Source: Perognathus longimembris pacificus | Taxonomy: Eukaryota > Chordata > Mammalia > Rodentia > Heteromyidae | Direction of reading: 5' to 3' | NCBI RefSeq assembly: GCF_023159225.1 | Contig: NC_063167.1 | Location: 7,533,734 to 7,597,733, forward strand | DNA: 64,000 nucleotides | Shown: piece by piece, positions 1 to 11,700 of the stretch | Layout of the letters: the number at the start of each line of letters is the position of its first letter | Numbering within the stretch: the stretch's first letter is position 1 | The notes under the pieces: generated by a model | What the model was told of the DNA's origin: nothing | The model's input: only the letters and a program-made list of their open reading frames with translations | Databases searched by the model: none | Made by a program: the position numbers and the translations under genes

Positions 1-155
1 GCTTTTTATCTCCCAGGAAGCACCAAAAAGCTGGACATGGAGCTGTGCTCAAGCGGCAGAGCGCCAGCCTTGAGCAAAAAAGCATAGTGACAGTGCCCAG
101 GCCCAGAGTTCAAGCCCCACGACGGACACCCCCCCCCCCCCCAAAAAAAAAGGAA
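1..155 (+). mobile_element. B1-Geo composite SINE, right part, cut by the window edge
   Basis: The region at 36-118 matches the shared Geo monomer (GTGCTCAAGCGGCAGAG, then GCCAGCCTTGAGCAAAA and GAGTTCAAGCCCCACGA). It ends in a C-run and A-rich tail. Confidence 0.8.
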
Positions 156-766
156 AGGCTGAGACGAAGCCCGTGCAGGTGTGGCTGTCGGATGGTGTTG
201 TGGCGCCTGCCGCCCTGCCTGCTCTGTTGGGGTACAGCCCCGTGGGAGAGGAGTTGTCAGGACTTTGTGAAAATGAAAATGCACCCCTCCCCCTCCCCGC
301 ACCTGCTGTTCTACTTTCTAGGTTTTACCACCTAGAAAAACTGTCATCCCTGTGCCTGGGGGACACGTGCCTGGCAGTGCCCAGACGGGGTGAAAACAGC
401 CAGATGTCTGGGAGGGGGGCAGGGCAGCTGCACCGAGCTCAGCCCCACACCGCACAGCCAGCAGACCCGAGTCAGCAAGGCGAGTTCTCAGAAACACCGC
501 CGATGGGTGGGGGAGCAGATCAACTCACATCTGCGGTACCCTGTGGGGGCGGCCTGCAGGCCCCCTTCCCATTCGCATCCTATGTGCAGAGGATCTACAC
601 ACATTCTCCCGTATCCTGTAGGACATTCTGATACTGAATGTAGTGCAAATGTGATAGGAATAGTTGTTATAGTGCATTGTTAGAGCAATGATGATAAAAA
701 TGTCTCTATGTGTTCAGTCCAGACACAATTTGTGTGTGTGTGTGAGTGTGTGTGCAAATGCACATG
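156..766. other. Intergenic sequence, nothing recognised
   Basis: About 600 bp of unique sequence with a short GT repeat near 731-755. Open frames are short and show no family resemblance. Confidence 0.6.
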
Positions 767-1010
767 TACCAGTACTAAAGTCTGAGCTCAGGGCCTCCAA
801 CACTCCAGCTTTCTTGCTCACTGCTCAGGCGCTACTACTTGAGCCACACCTCCCGTTCAGCTTTTGGCTGTTGAATTAGGCGCAGAATCTCTTTAGGCTT
901 TTCTGCCCTGCTGGCTTTCACCTATGTTCTTCCGGGTCTCAGTCACCTGAGGAGCATCGCTACAATTGTAGCCTAGCTACAATGACAGGTGTGAGCCACT
1001 GGCACACAGA
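767..1010 (-). mobile_element. B1-Geo composite SINE, degraded
   Basis: Reverse-orientation Geo (CTACTTGAGCCACACCTCC) followed by the B1 part ending GACAGGTGTGAGCCACTGGC. Diverged from the younger copies. Confidence 0.7.
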
Positions 1011-1027
1011 GTGCGTGTGCGCATGCG

Positions 1028-1458
1028 CAAGCCAGTCCTGAGGTTTGAACTCAGGGCCTGGGTGCTGTCCCTGAACTTTTTTGCTTGGGCCACACTGCTC
1101 CACTCCTGGCTTCTTTGATGATTAATTGGAGATAAAAGTTTTGTGGGTTTTTTTTTATTTTTTATTTTTTGGCCAGTCTTGGGCCTTGGACTCAGGGCCT
1201 GAGCACTGTCCCTGGCTTCTTCCCGCTCAAGGCTAGCACTCTGCCACCACAGCGCCACTTCTGGCCATTTTCCATATATGTGGTGCTGGGGAATTGACCC
1301 GAGAGCTTCATGTGTAGGAGGCAAGCACTCTTGCCACTAGGCCATATTCCCAGCCCCTCGTGGACTTTCTTGCCTGGGCTGACTTGGAACTTTGATCCTA
1401 ACATCTCAGCCTCCTGAGTTGCTTGGATTACAGGCGTGAGCCACTGGCATCCAGCATT
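1028..1458 (-). mobile_element. B1-Geo SINE interrupted by an IDL-Geo
   Basis: The Geo part (1028-1130) and B1 part (1358-1455, ending TTACAGGCGTGAGCCACTGG) are split by a younger IDL-Geo at about 1163-1357. The solo LTR begins immediately after. Confidence 0.8.
1163..1357 (-). mobile_element. IDL-Geo SINE (nested)
   Basis: Reverse-strand Geo (GGCCAGTCTTGGGCCTTGGA) then IDL ending CTAGGCCATATTCCCAGCCC, full length, inside a B1-Geo. Confidence 0.85.
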
Positions 1459-2262
1459 TGTTATGCCAGATTTCTGGTCCCCAAAGACCACCAAGGAACC
1501 GATAACGATGCAAACGCATGAGAGTCTTTATTGCAAGCTCGAGCCTGGACTCCCAACCATCACCAACGCAGCAGATCTGGACTGAGAGTCCCGACCCTCA
1601 GATAGGCAGGGTTTTTATTGTGATTACAACAGGGGCAGGGTATTTCCAACTTGGCAGATACTTGATTGGATGGCATTTAGCAAGCAAGTCTTGTCCTATT
1701 TCTATTGGCTATCTACCCTTTCAGTTATCTATTTTGGCTTTGATATCGGGAACTGGCCTCAATATCAGGAGTTGACAACAGGTGGTCACGTAGCACTGAT
1801 GCAGGGGGTTAGTACAGGGGTAGAGCAAGTCACAAATGGGTTAAGCAAGCCGTTTACAGAAGCAGAATATTGTGGTCAGGCTGACCTAGTACCAACTTCA
1901 TTTTAACAATTGCGACCATGTTTTCCCATTACCACTAAGCAAGCTTGAGCGGGCTAAAACAATCCAGTACTCAGTCATAAGTAAACCAACCTGACAGTTA
2001 CCATGGCATTTCTACTACTATTATGGTTATTTCTATAGTCTATGACTATGATCATTTTTTACTGTCCGTTACCATGGTTGCTACCCAGGTACAGAGGTGA
2101 ACAAGGGCTCCCTACATTTTTAAATGTCAAACTATAAGAAACTAGTCTCATGGGTGGGGTGCAGCCCTCTAGCATGGAGTCATCACCAGGGTTTAGAAGC
2201 TGTTATAATCTTAACACTAAAACTTATATTTAGTTACTCCAGTTTTCAGGTCACCCCTGACA
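1459..2262 (-). mobile_element. Solo LTR of a class I-like endogenous retrovirus, copy 1
   Basis: 804 bp with TGTTA...TGACA ends and a 4-bp target duplication CATT on both sides (1455-1458 and 2263-2266). Read on the minus strand it has AATAAA (TTTATT at 1527-1532 on +) near its 3' end, followed by a short U5. No internal retroviral genes are present, so it is a solo LTR. A second copy lies at 36686-37716. The 4-bp duplication suggests a gammaretrovirus-like source; family name unknown. Confidence 0.85.
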
Positions 2263-2507
2263 CATTTTTTTTTCTTTTCCATCTTCAGTTGGATGGAGCC
2301 AGGATACAGAACCCTGAACATATGAGGTCAAAGAGAACACTGCATCATTCATTTACACTTGAAGGAGAAAATGAGTTAGAGAGAAACAAGGAATTCAGAG
2401 TAACAGTCATCTTTGGGGACAAATCCAACAGAACCCGGGGCTCAGGATCAGGGACTTCCACTTTAATTGTAAAATAAAAAATTTTGAAACAAAAAATAAT
2501 AATAATT

Positions 2508-2714
2508 GAGCCAAATACTAGTGGCTCACACCCGTAATTCTAGCTACTCAGAAGGCTAAGATCAGAGGATTGTGGTTCAAAGCCAGCCTAGGCAGCAAAT
2601 TCTGAGACTCTTCTCACCAATTAACCACTGATAAGAAGTGGCTCAAATGGTAGAGTGCTAGCCTTGAGCAAAAATGCTCAGGGACAGTGCCCAAGCTGTG
2701 AGTTCAAGCCCCCA
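2508..2714 (+). mobile_element. B1-Geo composite SINE
   Basis: Plus-strand B1 part (GTGGCTCACACCCGTAATTC) joined to Geo (GAGTGCTAGCCTTGAGCAAA), ending GAGTTCAAGCCCCC beside a GATA repeat. Confidence 0.85.
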
Positions 2715-2753
2715 ATAGATAGATAGATAGGTAGGTAGGTAGATAGATAGATA
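2715..2753. repeat. GATA/GGTA microsatellite
   Basis: Tandem TAGA units with a GGTA core; probably grew from the tail of the preceding SINE. Confidence 0.9.
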
Positions 2754-3080
2754 ATTGAGCAAGTGTTTTTCAAGAGTCTGTTACTTGGTTCTGCATCCAG
2801 TAACATGTGTGTTTCTTTCTAGGTGCTGGAGACCTGGCACAGAGCAGAACAGACAAGCTCCCCACAGTTGTGGGAGAGGGCTTGCCAGATGGCTGGGGAA
2901 GCTCAAGCCGCCCTGGGGAGAGGGGAGTGAGTCATGAAGGGGAACTACCGGCCACAGCAGGGCAGAAGTCAGGCGATGGGTGACTCAGGTGAGGGCAGCC
3001 AGGAAGGAGGACAGCGCAGTGTTCGCACTGGTCATATCTGCGTGGTGGGAAGGCAGGTGCTCCTTATGGCATGCTGGATG

Positions 3081-3278
3081 CTGGGATGGAGGAAGGGAAG
3101 GAGGGAAGGAGAAGAAGAGAGACAGAAAGAGAGGGGGAGGGAAGGAAAGAAGGAAGGGAGGAAGGAAGGAAGGAAGGAAGGAGGGAGAAGGACGGAAGGA
3201 AGGAAGGAAGGAAGGAAGGACGGAAGGAAGGAAGGAAGGAAGGAAGGAAGGAAGGAAGGAAGGAAGGAAGGAAGGACG
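3081..3278. repeat. GGAA/GGGA microsatellite, about 200 bp
   Basis: Purine-only on the + strand, with an uninterrupted GGAA run of about a dozen units near the right end (3222-3275). All open frames across it are repeat artefacts. Confidence 0.95.
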
Positions 3279-3279
3279 G

Positions 3280-3470
3280 TCTAGACATGGTGGGAAGTAC
3301 CCACTTGTAATTCTTCAGGAGGTGGAGCTAGTATGATCATGGTTCTAGCATAGCTAGGAAAAGTTATCGTGAGACCCTGTCTGAAGAAACCAAATGAAAA
3401 GGCCTGGCGCCATGGCTCAAGCGGAAGAGTGCTTGCCTGGTCATAGGGAGCTAGAACAGAGGTATCCCTG
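3280..3470 (+). mobile_element. Old B1-like SINE with a tRNA-like tail
   Basis: A B1-type pattern (ACTTGTAATTCTTCAGGAGG, then GAGACCCTGTCTGAA) followed by a tRNA-like part (CATGGCTCAAGCGGAAGAGT). Diverged; subfamily unclear. Confidence 0.5.
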
Positions 3471-3537
3471 AGTCTTAGCTGGCCCCTCTTGGAGGGTTTA
3501 CAGATTGAAAGTCTTTTTTTCAGAAAGTTTGAGGCCG

Positions 3538-3762
3538 AGCTGAGCCCTGGTGGTTCATGCTTGTAATCCTAGCTAGTCAGGAGGCTGAGATCTGAAGATC
3601 ACAGTTCAAAGCCAGCCCGGGCAGGAAAGTCCATGAGACTCTTATCTCCAATTCATCACCAGAAAACTGGAAGTGGCTCTGTGGCTCAAGTGGTAGAGTG
3701 CCAGCCTTGAGTTGAAGAGATCAGGAACAGTGCCCAGGCCCAGAGTTCAAGCTTCACAACTG
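3538..3762 (+). mobile_element. B1-Geo composite SINE
   Basis: B1 part (TAATCCTAGCTAGTCAGGAG) joined to Geo (GTGGCTCAAGTGGTAGAGTG), followed by a CA repeat at the tail. Confidence 0.9.
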
Positions 3763-3797
3763 ACACACACACACACACACACATACACACACACACA
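3763..3797. repeat. CA microsatellite
   Basis: Runs from the 3' tail of the adjacent SINE. Confidence 0.9.
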
Positions 3798-3942
3798 GAG
3801 CCAGCTTGGCTGGATGCAGTAAGACCAAAGGATACTCTTAGGGGAGGAACAAAGGTGTAATGCCTATAGGCCTCTGGTCATAAAAAAGAATATTTATGGA
3901 AATGAACTCCAGGAAATGGAAACAAAATGACAACAACAAAAA

Positions 3943-4026
3943 GGCCAAGCCGGAAGCATGGCTCAAGCGGTAGAGTACCAGCCGTGCCCAGCAAGCAAGA
4001 CAACAGGAGGCCCCAAGCCCAAACCC
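3943..4026 (+). mobile_element. Geo-like fragment
   Basis: A tRNA-like A-box segment, CATGGCTCAAGCGGTAGAGT, with a degraded remainder. Confidence 0.45.
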
Positions 4027-4896
4027 ATCCAGTGTGTGGTTCTGGGCTATGAATAACAGAGAATGGATTAAAGGTAGGAACTCCTTGCAGGGGAGTCCCT
4101 GTTTGAAGTTCCTGATGGTACCATTCACTGGCTGGAGGGGTGAGTTAGGTGGACCCACTGGGTTGGAGGTGGGTGAGCAGACATCTAGGGATGTGTCTTG
4201 CTTCTACCAGGTAATACCTTACTCCGGGCCTTGGGCTCTCAGGGGCCAAAGACTCCTCTAAACCACTCCCGTGGGAGCCAGAAGCAATGTGTGCTCCTTC
4301 TGGTGGCTGTCCCTCCCTGCAGGGTTAAAGTTTGAGCATTCCAGTGTTGCAGAAACTCGGTGGTTCCCCAAGCTCCTGGCCAGTAGGTGGGATTTTCCAT
4401 CCCCCTAGGGGGCCACTTCCCAGTTTCTCACTGTCCCTAGAAGTACGGCCCTTCTTCACGGGGGTTGGTGGCCCAGAGCAGGTCTCTTTGTACTTCTTTT
4501 ACCAGCCTTCAGTAAGGGGCTGGGGCTGGGTGGGGATGCGGGAGAACAGTGAGCTGCCTGCCAGACTCTAAAATGTCCCCTGTTCTAGAGGAGTATGTTC
4601 TGGCCACTCAGGGCTGGCTCTGGTGGCACTTGTCCTGAGAGGGGATGGGAGCAGCAAGATGGGTGCTCAGTAATGAAGTCAATCCCTGGGGAAGTTAGCC
4701 CTCCTGGCCTTGGCCTGAGAGCCAGCAGCCCCAGGACCTCTGGCTACCTGGGAGGCTTTTCCCTATAGCCTCAGTTTACCTGCCAGCTGAAGGGACTCGG
4801 AGGAGGACAGGGGGAGATCTGCTCATCTGAAGAGCTTGATGAATATTTAAAGACAAGCAAATGAAAACCAGTATGGATAGCTAATACATTATGCTT
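4027..4896. other. Intergenic sequence upstream of TNFRSF1B
   Basis: Unique, moderately GC-rich sequence with no repeat or gene recognised. It may hold distal promoter elements but nothing specific can be supported. Confidence 0.5.
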
Positions 4897-5100
4897 CAGA
4901 AAGCTGGGAACTTGTGCCTCGGGTCTGTAATTCTAGCTACTCATGAGGCAGATTTGATAATGGAGGTGTGAAGCCAGTCCACGAGAGACTCTTATCTCCA
5001 ATTAATCAGCCAAAAGCCAAAAGTGGAGCTGTGGCCCAAGAGATAGAGTGCTAGCCTTGAGCAGAAAAAGCTAAGCAAGAAGCCTGGAACCACATCCAGT
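4897..5100 (+). mobile_element. B1-Geo composite SINE, degraded
   Basis: TCTGTAATTCTAGCTACTCA and GAGACTCTTATCTCCAATTA, then a diverged Geo (GAGTGCTAGCCTTGAGCAGA). Confidence 0.8.
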
Positions 5101-5479
5101 ATTTTTCAGAGATGTTGACTCCGTAAGCATAGCGTGATGTACAGTAGGGGTGTCATATGCATACATGCCACCTTACTTAGATTATAGTTCTTCACAGGTC
5201 AGCGCAGAGACTCACAACCAGGCGGTGGGCTCTAGGATCTGAGTGAGTGAATGATGTAGCCCACTTCCATCCCCAGAGTGGCTGTCCTACCCCCAGGGGA
5301 GCTGGGGAAGCTGATGAGAAACAGGAAGAGGAAGTGGAAGCAGAGCAGGTAGAGAGGCCCAGCCTGAGGTGGCCACAAACCAGGTGGGCGCCGGTCCCTG
5401 TCCCAGGTGTGTCCCTCTCACCCTCCCCAGGGTAGGGCCAGTGGAGAGGAGGCAGCTGCTGGGGAGCAAGTCGGTAGGT

Positions 5480-5700
5480 GTTGGCCCCGCCCATTTACCA
5501 AGGCGCGCCCACCAATGGCCTAGGACACGCCCCCTTCTCCGCCCCTTTTGGTAGACACGCCCCTTCCCCGCCCCTTGCCGTGGACACGCCCCCGCCCCGC
5601 CCCCGGCGTTGGGCTCGCAGCTGCCTCGGGCTTTCGCTTTCAGTCGCAGAGCGGGAGCGGAGGCCGCGGAACCTCGAGCCCCGGGACCCAGACCCGGACC
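5480..5700 (+). promoter_or_regulatory. TNFRSF1B: TNFRSF1B core promoter and 5'UTR (CpG island)
   Basis: The stretch before the start codon is very GC- and CpG-rich and carries several GC boxes (CCGCCCC/CGCCCC at about 5529-5605) of the kind bound by Sp1-family factors. No TATA box is visible. On the minus strand, 5631-5641 reads GAAAGCGAAAG, which fits the GAAANNGAAA core of an ISRE/IRF site. The CpG-rich zone continues into intron 1 to about 5930. The transcription start cannot be fixed from sequence; it probably lies within the last 100 bp before the ATG. Confidence 0.75.
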
Positions 5701-5790
5701 ATGGTGCGCGCCTCCGCCTCCGCCGCCGCCTGGGCCGCGCTGGCCGTGGGACTGCAGCTCTGGGCCGCGGCGCACGGCGTGCCCGCCCAG
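5701..5790 (+). CDS. TNFRSF1B: TNFRSF1B coding exon 1 (signal peptide)
   Basis: Residues 1-30, ending in codon phase 0 at CAG before a GTGGGT donor. A short N-region with Arg3, then an Ala/Leu-rich hydrophobic core and an AAAHG|VPAQ boundary, give a signal peptide of about 26 residues. It is a few residues longer than the human one because of an Ala/Ser repeat just after the start. The ATG has CGGACC immediately before it, and the downstream WAALAVGL core matches TNFR2. GC content is extreme because the exon sits in the CpG island. Confidence 0.95.
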
Positions 5791-8700
5791 GTGGGTGACT
5801 CGCACAGACACGGCGGGGCGGGGGAGGGGGGGCGAGGGTGGACAGCCGCGCGTCGCGCCCCGCCCTCCAATGCCACGGTGTCCCCCGCCCGGCGTCCTCA
5901 CCCCGGGCCACGACGGGTCCGCTGGGGACACCACCAGGCTGGGCACACGTGCGTCGGGGTGGGTCGCGGTGGCCACAGCCAGGGACGCACCCCGGTTCCT
6001 CCACGAGCCAGGCTGGGGCGTTTGGGCCAGGGGTCCCCCACTGATCCCTGCGGGGAGGGACTGGACCCGGGCACCGTCCTCCCTGCCCACTTTGGAGGGC
6101 TTCCTTCCCCGCGCGATTTGCCTTTCCTACAAACACTTGGGCTGCGAGTCCCAAAGCCGGGTGCCAGGGGTGTAGTAGCGCCCGATGGTGGGCCCCCTGA
6201 GGTCCCTGCCCTCCTGATGCATCCAGTGGTCATCTCAGGGCCTATTTTCTGTGGGCTCTGAGGACAGGGGAGCTGAAGGAGGACAGGCATGCTTGCCAAG
6301 AGACCCCAGAAAAATGGAGACCCCCAACATTCAATATTCACTTTACCTTCCACAATAGCCAGGGTCGAGTCTTGCCAAGGGTGGTGATCCTTCCCTTTGA
6401 GGGACTTATCTGTCTGGTGTAGATAAGATCACCCCATTTCACAGAAAAAGGGAAACTGAGGCCCAGAGAAGCCATGTTTCAAGGAAGGCATCGGAGGAGC
6501 TCTTCATGGGCATTCCATGGCTGAGGAGTGTGAGGAAGGTGGGAGGTGGCATTGGCTGTGGTGACCGGAGGTGACTCAGTCACCTCGAGAACCAAGGAGT
6601 CCAGTTGTCAAGGGTGGAAGAAGAGGGCCGTCCGAACAGAGCTGACTCACTGACTCATAGCGGGTGCCTGGAGGGAGCTGGAGGGGGCAGGGGCAGGGGA
6701 GGCCCAAGATGGCCTCTGGGTCTGGACTGTCCAAACTAAACCTGAGCTGAGTGGTCTGGAGCTGAGCGAGAGTGAGGGCCAAGCGTGAATGGACAGCTGT
6801 AGTGCCCAGCCCGACGGCAGGGCATGCCACAGGGGCTGGCTTTGGAGGGAGCTTGGGTTTGCCTGGGTCAGCGTTGGTGGCTTGGGGACAGGGCAGGGGG
6901 ACAGGCAGGACAGGACTCTGAGGGACCCCAGGAAGGAGTTCTGGAGTTGAGCGAGGGGTTCCTCTCCACTTCCTTCTCTTTCTGACCAGCCCAGTCAGCT
7001 CTGACTCTTGCTGCCTAGGATATTGTCATGAGTTGTTAGCTGACCACTAACTGCTTCCTGGAACTCAGGACCTGGGTGCTGTCCCTTAGCCTTTTCTGCT
7101 CGAGGCTGGCGCTCTACTGCTTGGGCCATAGCTCCACTTCTGGCTTCTTGGTGGTTAACTGGAGATAAGAGTCTCATAAACACAGTCCTCAGATCTCAGC
7201 CTCCTGGGTAGCTTGGGTTATAGGCGTGAGCTACCAGCACCTAGGTGCCTCCTAGATTTATCTAGTTGTGACTTACCCATTTTAGTGCATAGAAGGGTCC
7301 TGAAAACCAGGACTGTGGGTTCTTCCTCCTCCCCCTCCCTCTCCTCCTGGGTAGCAGCACCATAGCCCTGAGGTTTGGGACCACCTACATGTTGTGTCCG
7401 GTGCTGTGCTAGAAACTGCACAGAGTTGAGCTGTAACCTCCTTTCTAGCAGCTTCTATAAGGTGGGTGGTTCCTGTTGAGATGTGGGAAGGGTCCAGAGA
7501 GGTCGTGCCATTTCCTGAGGCCATAGGGCTGTGGGTGAGGGTGGGGGTGGTAAGAGGGTAGGATTCGAATGCGGTTCTGCCTGACCTAAAGCTCCTCCTA
7601 CACCCTCCCCATGCCGATGTTCCCACTCCTGCCTGCAACTGTCCCCCTCTAAGGGGGGACTCCACAAGATTGGGGGCTTTGCCCCTTTCGACAGCTCTGT
7701 TTGCCAGCTAATGTGGACTGAATCAATCATTCATTCATTCATTCACCCATGAATGTCAGTGAGGCAGGCAGGATAGGCGAGTGCTGGGTGCCCTCTGTTG
7801 GAGCCACGCTGCTGCTAGCTAGTCAAGACCTTTCCAACCCAGGCTCTGCCCCAAGTCCACTTATGACCTGAGCCAAGTTAGTGTTGTATGGATCTGGGGG
7901 CCCTGGCCCAGTGGCTTTTTAGAGCACTGTTCCTTCCCAGAACTGTGTGACCCTTCATGACCCTTCCCACCCATGCTTCTCACGAGTAGTCAGGATGGTT
8001 ACAGGGGCTGGGAAGAGTTTGCTGCCAGCTGTGGTATGTGGATATGATAGTCACTCAGCGCTATGTCTGTCAACTTAATCCTCAGTGTTATGCCCAGCTG
8101 GCTGCTTTTCTATGGGTAAACATGCGGCACGTGCACATGGGCCTCAGGACCTTGGCACCACCCCTGTTGCCTTTTGCCTTGAAGTTTTCTCTACTGACAC
8201 CTCCTGATCTCACCCCTTTATATCCTTCTGCTCGATGCACTATGTAGCCTGTAACAGCTACCTACCAGCTGCTCCCGCCCCCCCCACCCCCTGAGGTGCC
8301 CATTACAGGTGTTGGGCAATGCCACTGGCCTCCACACACTCGCTTCACCTGTGACAGTCAGGTAGTGAGAAACAGGAGGCACGGGAACTCCTGGTTGGAG
8401 AGCCAGTACCTGCTATATAATTGGTTCTCAAGGGAGATTGAACAAGCCGGGTCCATGGGCTCAAGCCTGTAAGCCTAGCTACCCGGGAGGCTGAGATTTG
8501 GAGGCTCGAGATGTGATGCTAGCTCAGACAAAAAGTTCACAAGTTCAACCAATAAGAAGTTGAATGAAGTGGTATGTGCCTGTCACTCCAGCTATATGGG
8601 AGACATAAAGAGGATTGTGGGCCAGACCACGGGGCAACAATAAGACCTTATCTGAAAAAGGATGAAAGCAAAAAGGAATAGAGGCAGTGGTATAAATGGT

Positions 8701-11700
8701 AGAGTACCTGGCCATGAGTTCAAATCCTAGTACTGCCCCCTTATCTCCAAAAAAAGAGCTTGAACAAACACCAAAAAATTTCCATGTGGTCTTTATAATG
8801 ATCTGTGTGTGTGTGTGTGTGTGTGTGTTAGCTTGAACTCAGGGTCTAGACACTGTCCCCTAGCTTTTTTGCTCAAGGCTGGTGCTCTACTACTTGAGAC
8901 ACAGGTCTACTTTTGGCATTTTGGTGGTTAAATGGAGATAAGAGTCTCATGAACTTTCTTTCTTGGGCCGGCTTCGAACTGTGATCCTCAGATGTCAGCC
9001 TCCTAAGTAGCCAGCCACTGATGCCCGGCCTGACCTGATTTTACAGATGAGGAGCCCGAAGGGTGTGTCAGGCCCGTGGCGGGTGCTGGCGGGGTTCTTT
9101 CTTGCCTGTCTCTCTCTCTCTCGGGACATCCCTCTGGTTTCTCTTCGTGTTGTATGAGGTCAGCAGAGGCCAGAGTCCTCCTCCAACGTGCTCACACCTG
9201 CATGTGCCGAATCTGGCTTTTGACAGGCCGTCTACTGGTGGTGACTCAAGCCGCATTGGGCATGCGGCGTATGCAGAAGCAAGCCGGGAGCGAAGCCAGG
9301 GTTGGGGCAGGGAGAGGTGCCATGAGGTGAGAAGGCATGCATGTAGACATAGGTTGTGGCTTCCAGTTCCAGCCATGCTGTCACTCTGCCAGCTCAGCGG
9401 AGCCTCCGTGGGGCAGGGCCCAGGCCACACACTGCTCTCCAAGATGGCAGCCCCCCTCCGCTCCCCATCCCACTGCTCTGTTATGCAAAACGGAACTCAT
9501 GTTGCTGGGACTCAAAGTACTTGATAGGTTACAGGCAGCTGCTCAGACAGCTGGCAGCTCTGTGGGCTTGGGGCTCAGATGCTCTGTCTGGGAGCCCGAG
9601 GTCCTGAATCTTGGGTGGCAGCTCTTCAGGTGCCCAGAATTTCTGCCCAACACCCCACGAACAACTTACTTTCCTACCTGCCTTTTCCTGCTGGCTTCCT
9701 GCCCCACCCAATGTGCCCTGACGCAGACCTTTCCTGTTACCTGCCCCGTGGCCGGCCTCAGGCCCGCACATGGTCACTATCTCCCTCCCTTGCAGGGGTG
9801 CTGTTCTGTGTGTCATTTGGGAGGAGGGGGGGTACATTTGCTAAAATACAGAGGGGTGCAGAAGGCTTCAGCTCGCCGGCCGGCATGATGGGTGCAGGTG
9901 GATTCCAGGTGGTCTCTAAACCTATTCCATCTCCAGTCTCTGTGGGGCTGGGGCTCTGTGATGTGTCACTCTGGGGTTCTTCTGAGGTGTCCTCAAGTGA
10001 CTTCCAGGAAGGACAGAGTGGCCCTGAGGAAGAGCTGGGTGTTAGGAGGGCAGAGATCACCCACTGGCTGTGTGACATTCATTAAGCCCCTTAACACCTC
10101 TAGGTGGAGGCATCGCTGCTTGTGCAGGCATGACTGGGGCAGGGCCAGCTCTGAGTGCTGTTGACAGTGAGGTGGAAGGGGAGCTCATGTCTGTGCCCCC
10201 TCCCACGTCATCTTGCTCACCCCAACCACGCCACTTGCTTTGGCTGAACTCCTTCCCCTGCTTGGGCCCTCCGCTGGCCTGAAGCTGCAGCGACAACAGG
10301 AATCACACGTAGAGCTGGGGCGGCTGGGTCCCTTAGCACTTCTCGCAGGCCTGTAGCAGACCCTTCCCCAGACGCAGGGGGAGTGTGCACTGTGGCGTCC
10401 GTGGCAGTGGGCTGTCTGGAACCCACAGCCCAAAGGACTCCGTGAGCATGGCAGGCCTTTGTCACGTCACTGGCACGGCCCCCTGCCCCTTAGCTGTGGT
10501 TCTGTGTGGGGTGGTTGCTTTGCCTCCTCTGTAGCAACCCTGCTACCCCCCCCGCCCCCGGTGCCCACAGCCTTTTTCCATCGTGATGCCTTGTGACATC
10601 ACAGCGGACGGTGACACTGCTGTGGTTTGGAGCCTTCCACTGTGCTCTGGAGGGGAGAGGAGGAAGTGTGTGCAGCTCGGTGAGTCTGTGTGTGTGTGTC
10701 TGTGCGCGTGTGCATGCCCACATGCACACACGTGTGTGCGCCCACACCTGTACTTGGCCTTTAGCTCCGGGCCTGCCACTCTCCCTTAGCTTTTCCGCTC
10801 TACCACTTGAGCTGCACACACTTGCACTTGCAGCCCCCAGATTACCCAGCCTGCCCAGCCTGCCCTGACCACACCAGTCGTTGCGTGGCTGGAAGTGGCT
10901 GGAGGGGCCGGTTCTTGGGCCCCAGAGGAACCCGCAGCCCTAGTGACGGTGTTCCATGGGGGAAAACTGACAGCATAGAGCAACTTTAGTTCCAGAGTGT
11001 TAGTTCCTTGAGGTGCCCAGCCAGCTCTCTCTGTCCCCTTTGGGAATGACCAGAGGCAGGCCAGGAATCCCCAGGGCGCATTGTTTCTGGCTTGGCCTTG
11101 CTCTCAGCCTGACTTAGGTTATTGTTGTAGTTGGTTGTGGGGCTTGAACTCAGGGCCTGGGCACTGTCCCTAAGCTTTTTTGCTCAAGGGTAGCACTCTA
11201 CCACTTGGAGTCACAGTTCTACTTCTGGCTTCCAGGGGGTTCATTGGTGATAAGAATCTCACAGACTGTCCTGCATGGGCTGGCTTCCGACTGTGAGCCT
11301 CAGATTTCAGCCTCCTGAGTAGCTAGGCCCATCAGGCCTATAAGCGCCTGCCTATTTTGGACTTTTTGCTGGTTCTTTGGAGGTTAGAGTCTTTTGGATT
11401 TGTCTTCCCCGCTTGGCTCTAAACTCGGGTCTTCAGAGCTCAGCCTCCCGAGTAGCTTGGATTACAGGTGTGAGCCACCAGCACGTGGCTCTGCTCTGCT
11501 TACAGATGACAACGCGGAGGGGAGAGGCTGGTAGGCCTGGGATTCAAACCCTGTAGCGACTGGACGGTGAGGTTACCATAGGGCTCGGCAGGTGTGTGGT
11601 CCCCGGAGGGAGGGGTCCATGGGATCAAGAGGTAACCTAGGCAGCTCATCATGGGAGCCCCCAGGGAGGACTTGTGACCCTGTCCAGGTTTTGAAGGTCT

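Noticed and set aside
1518..1775. An 85-codon frame also found nearly identical at 36746-37003
   Set aside because: Its conservation comes from the duplicated LTR. It runs antisense across R and U3 and is not a retroviral gene.
3064..3336. Open frames made of Lys-Glu-Gly-Arg repeats (and the similar ones at 26365, 45271, 55161, 58131)
   Set aside because: They are translations of microsatellites.
5287..6261. Open frames of 188-267 codons on both strands around the TNFRSF1B promoter
   Set aside because: CpG-island composition effect; they overlap the real exon 1 in other frames.
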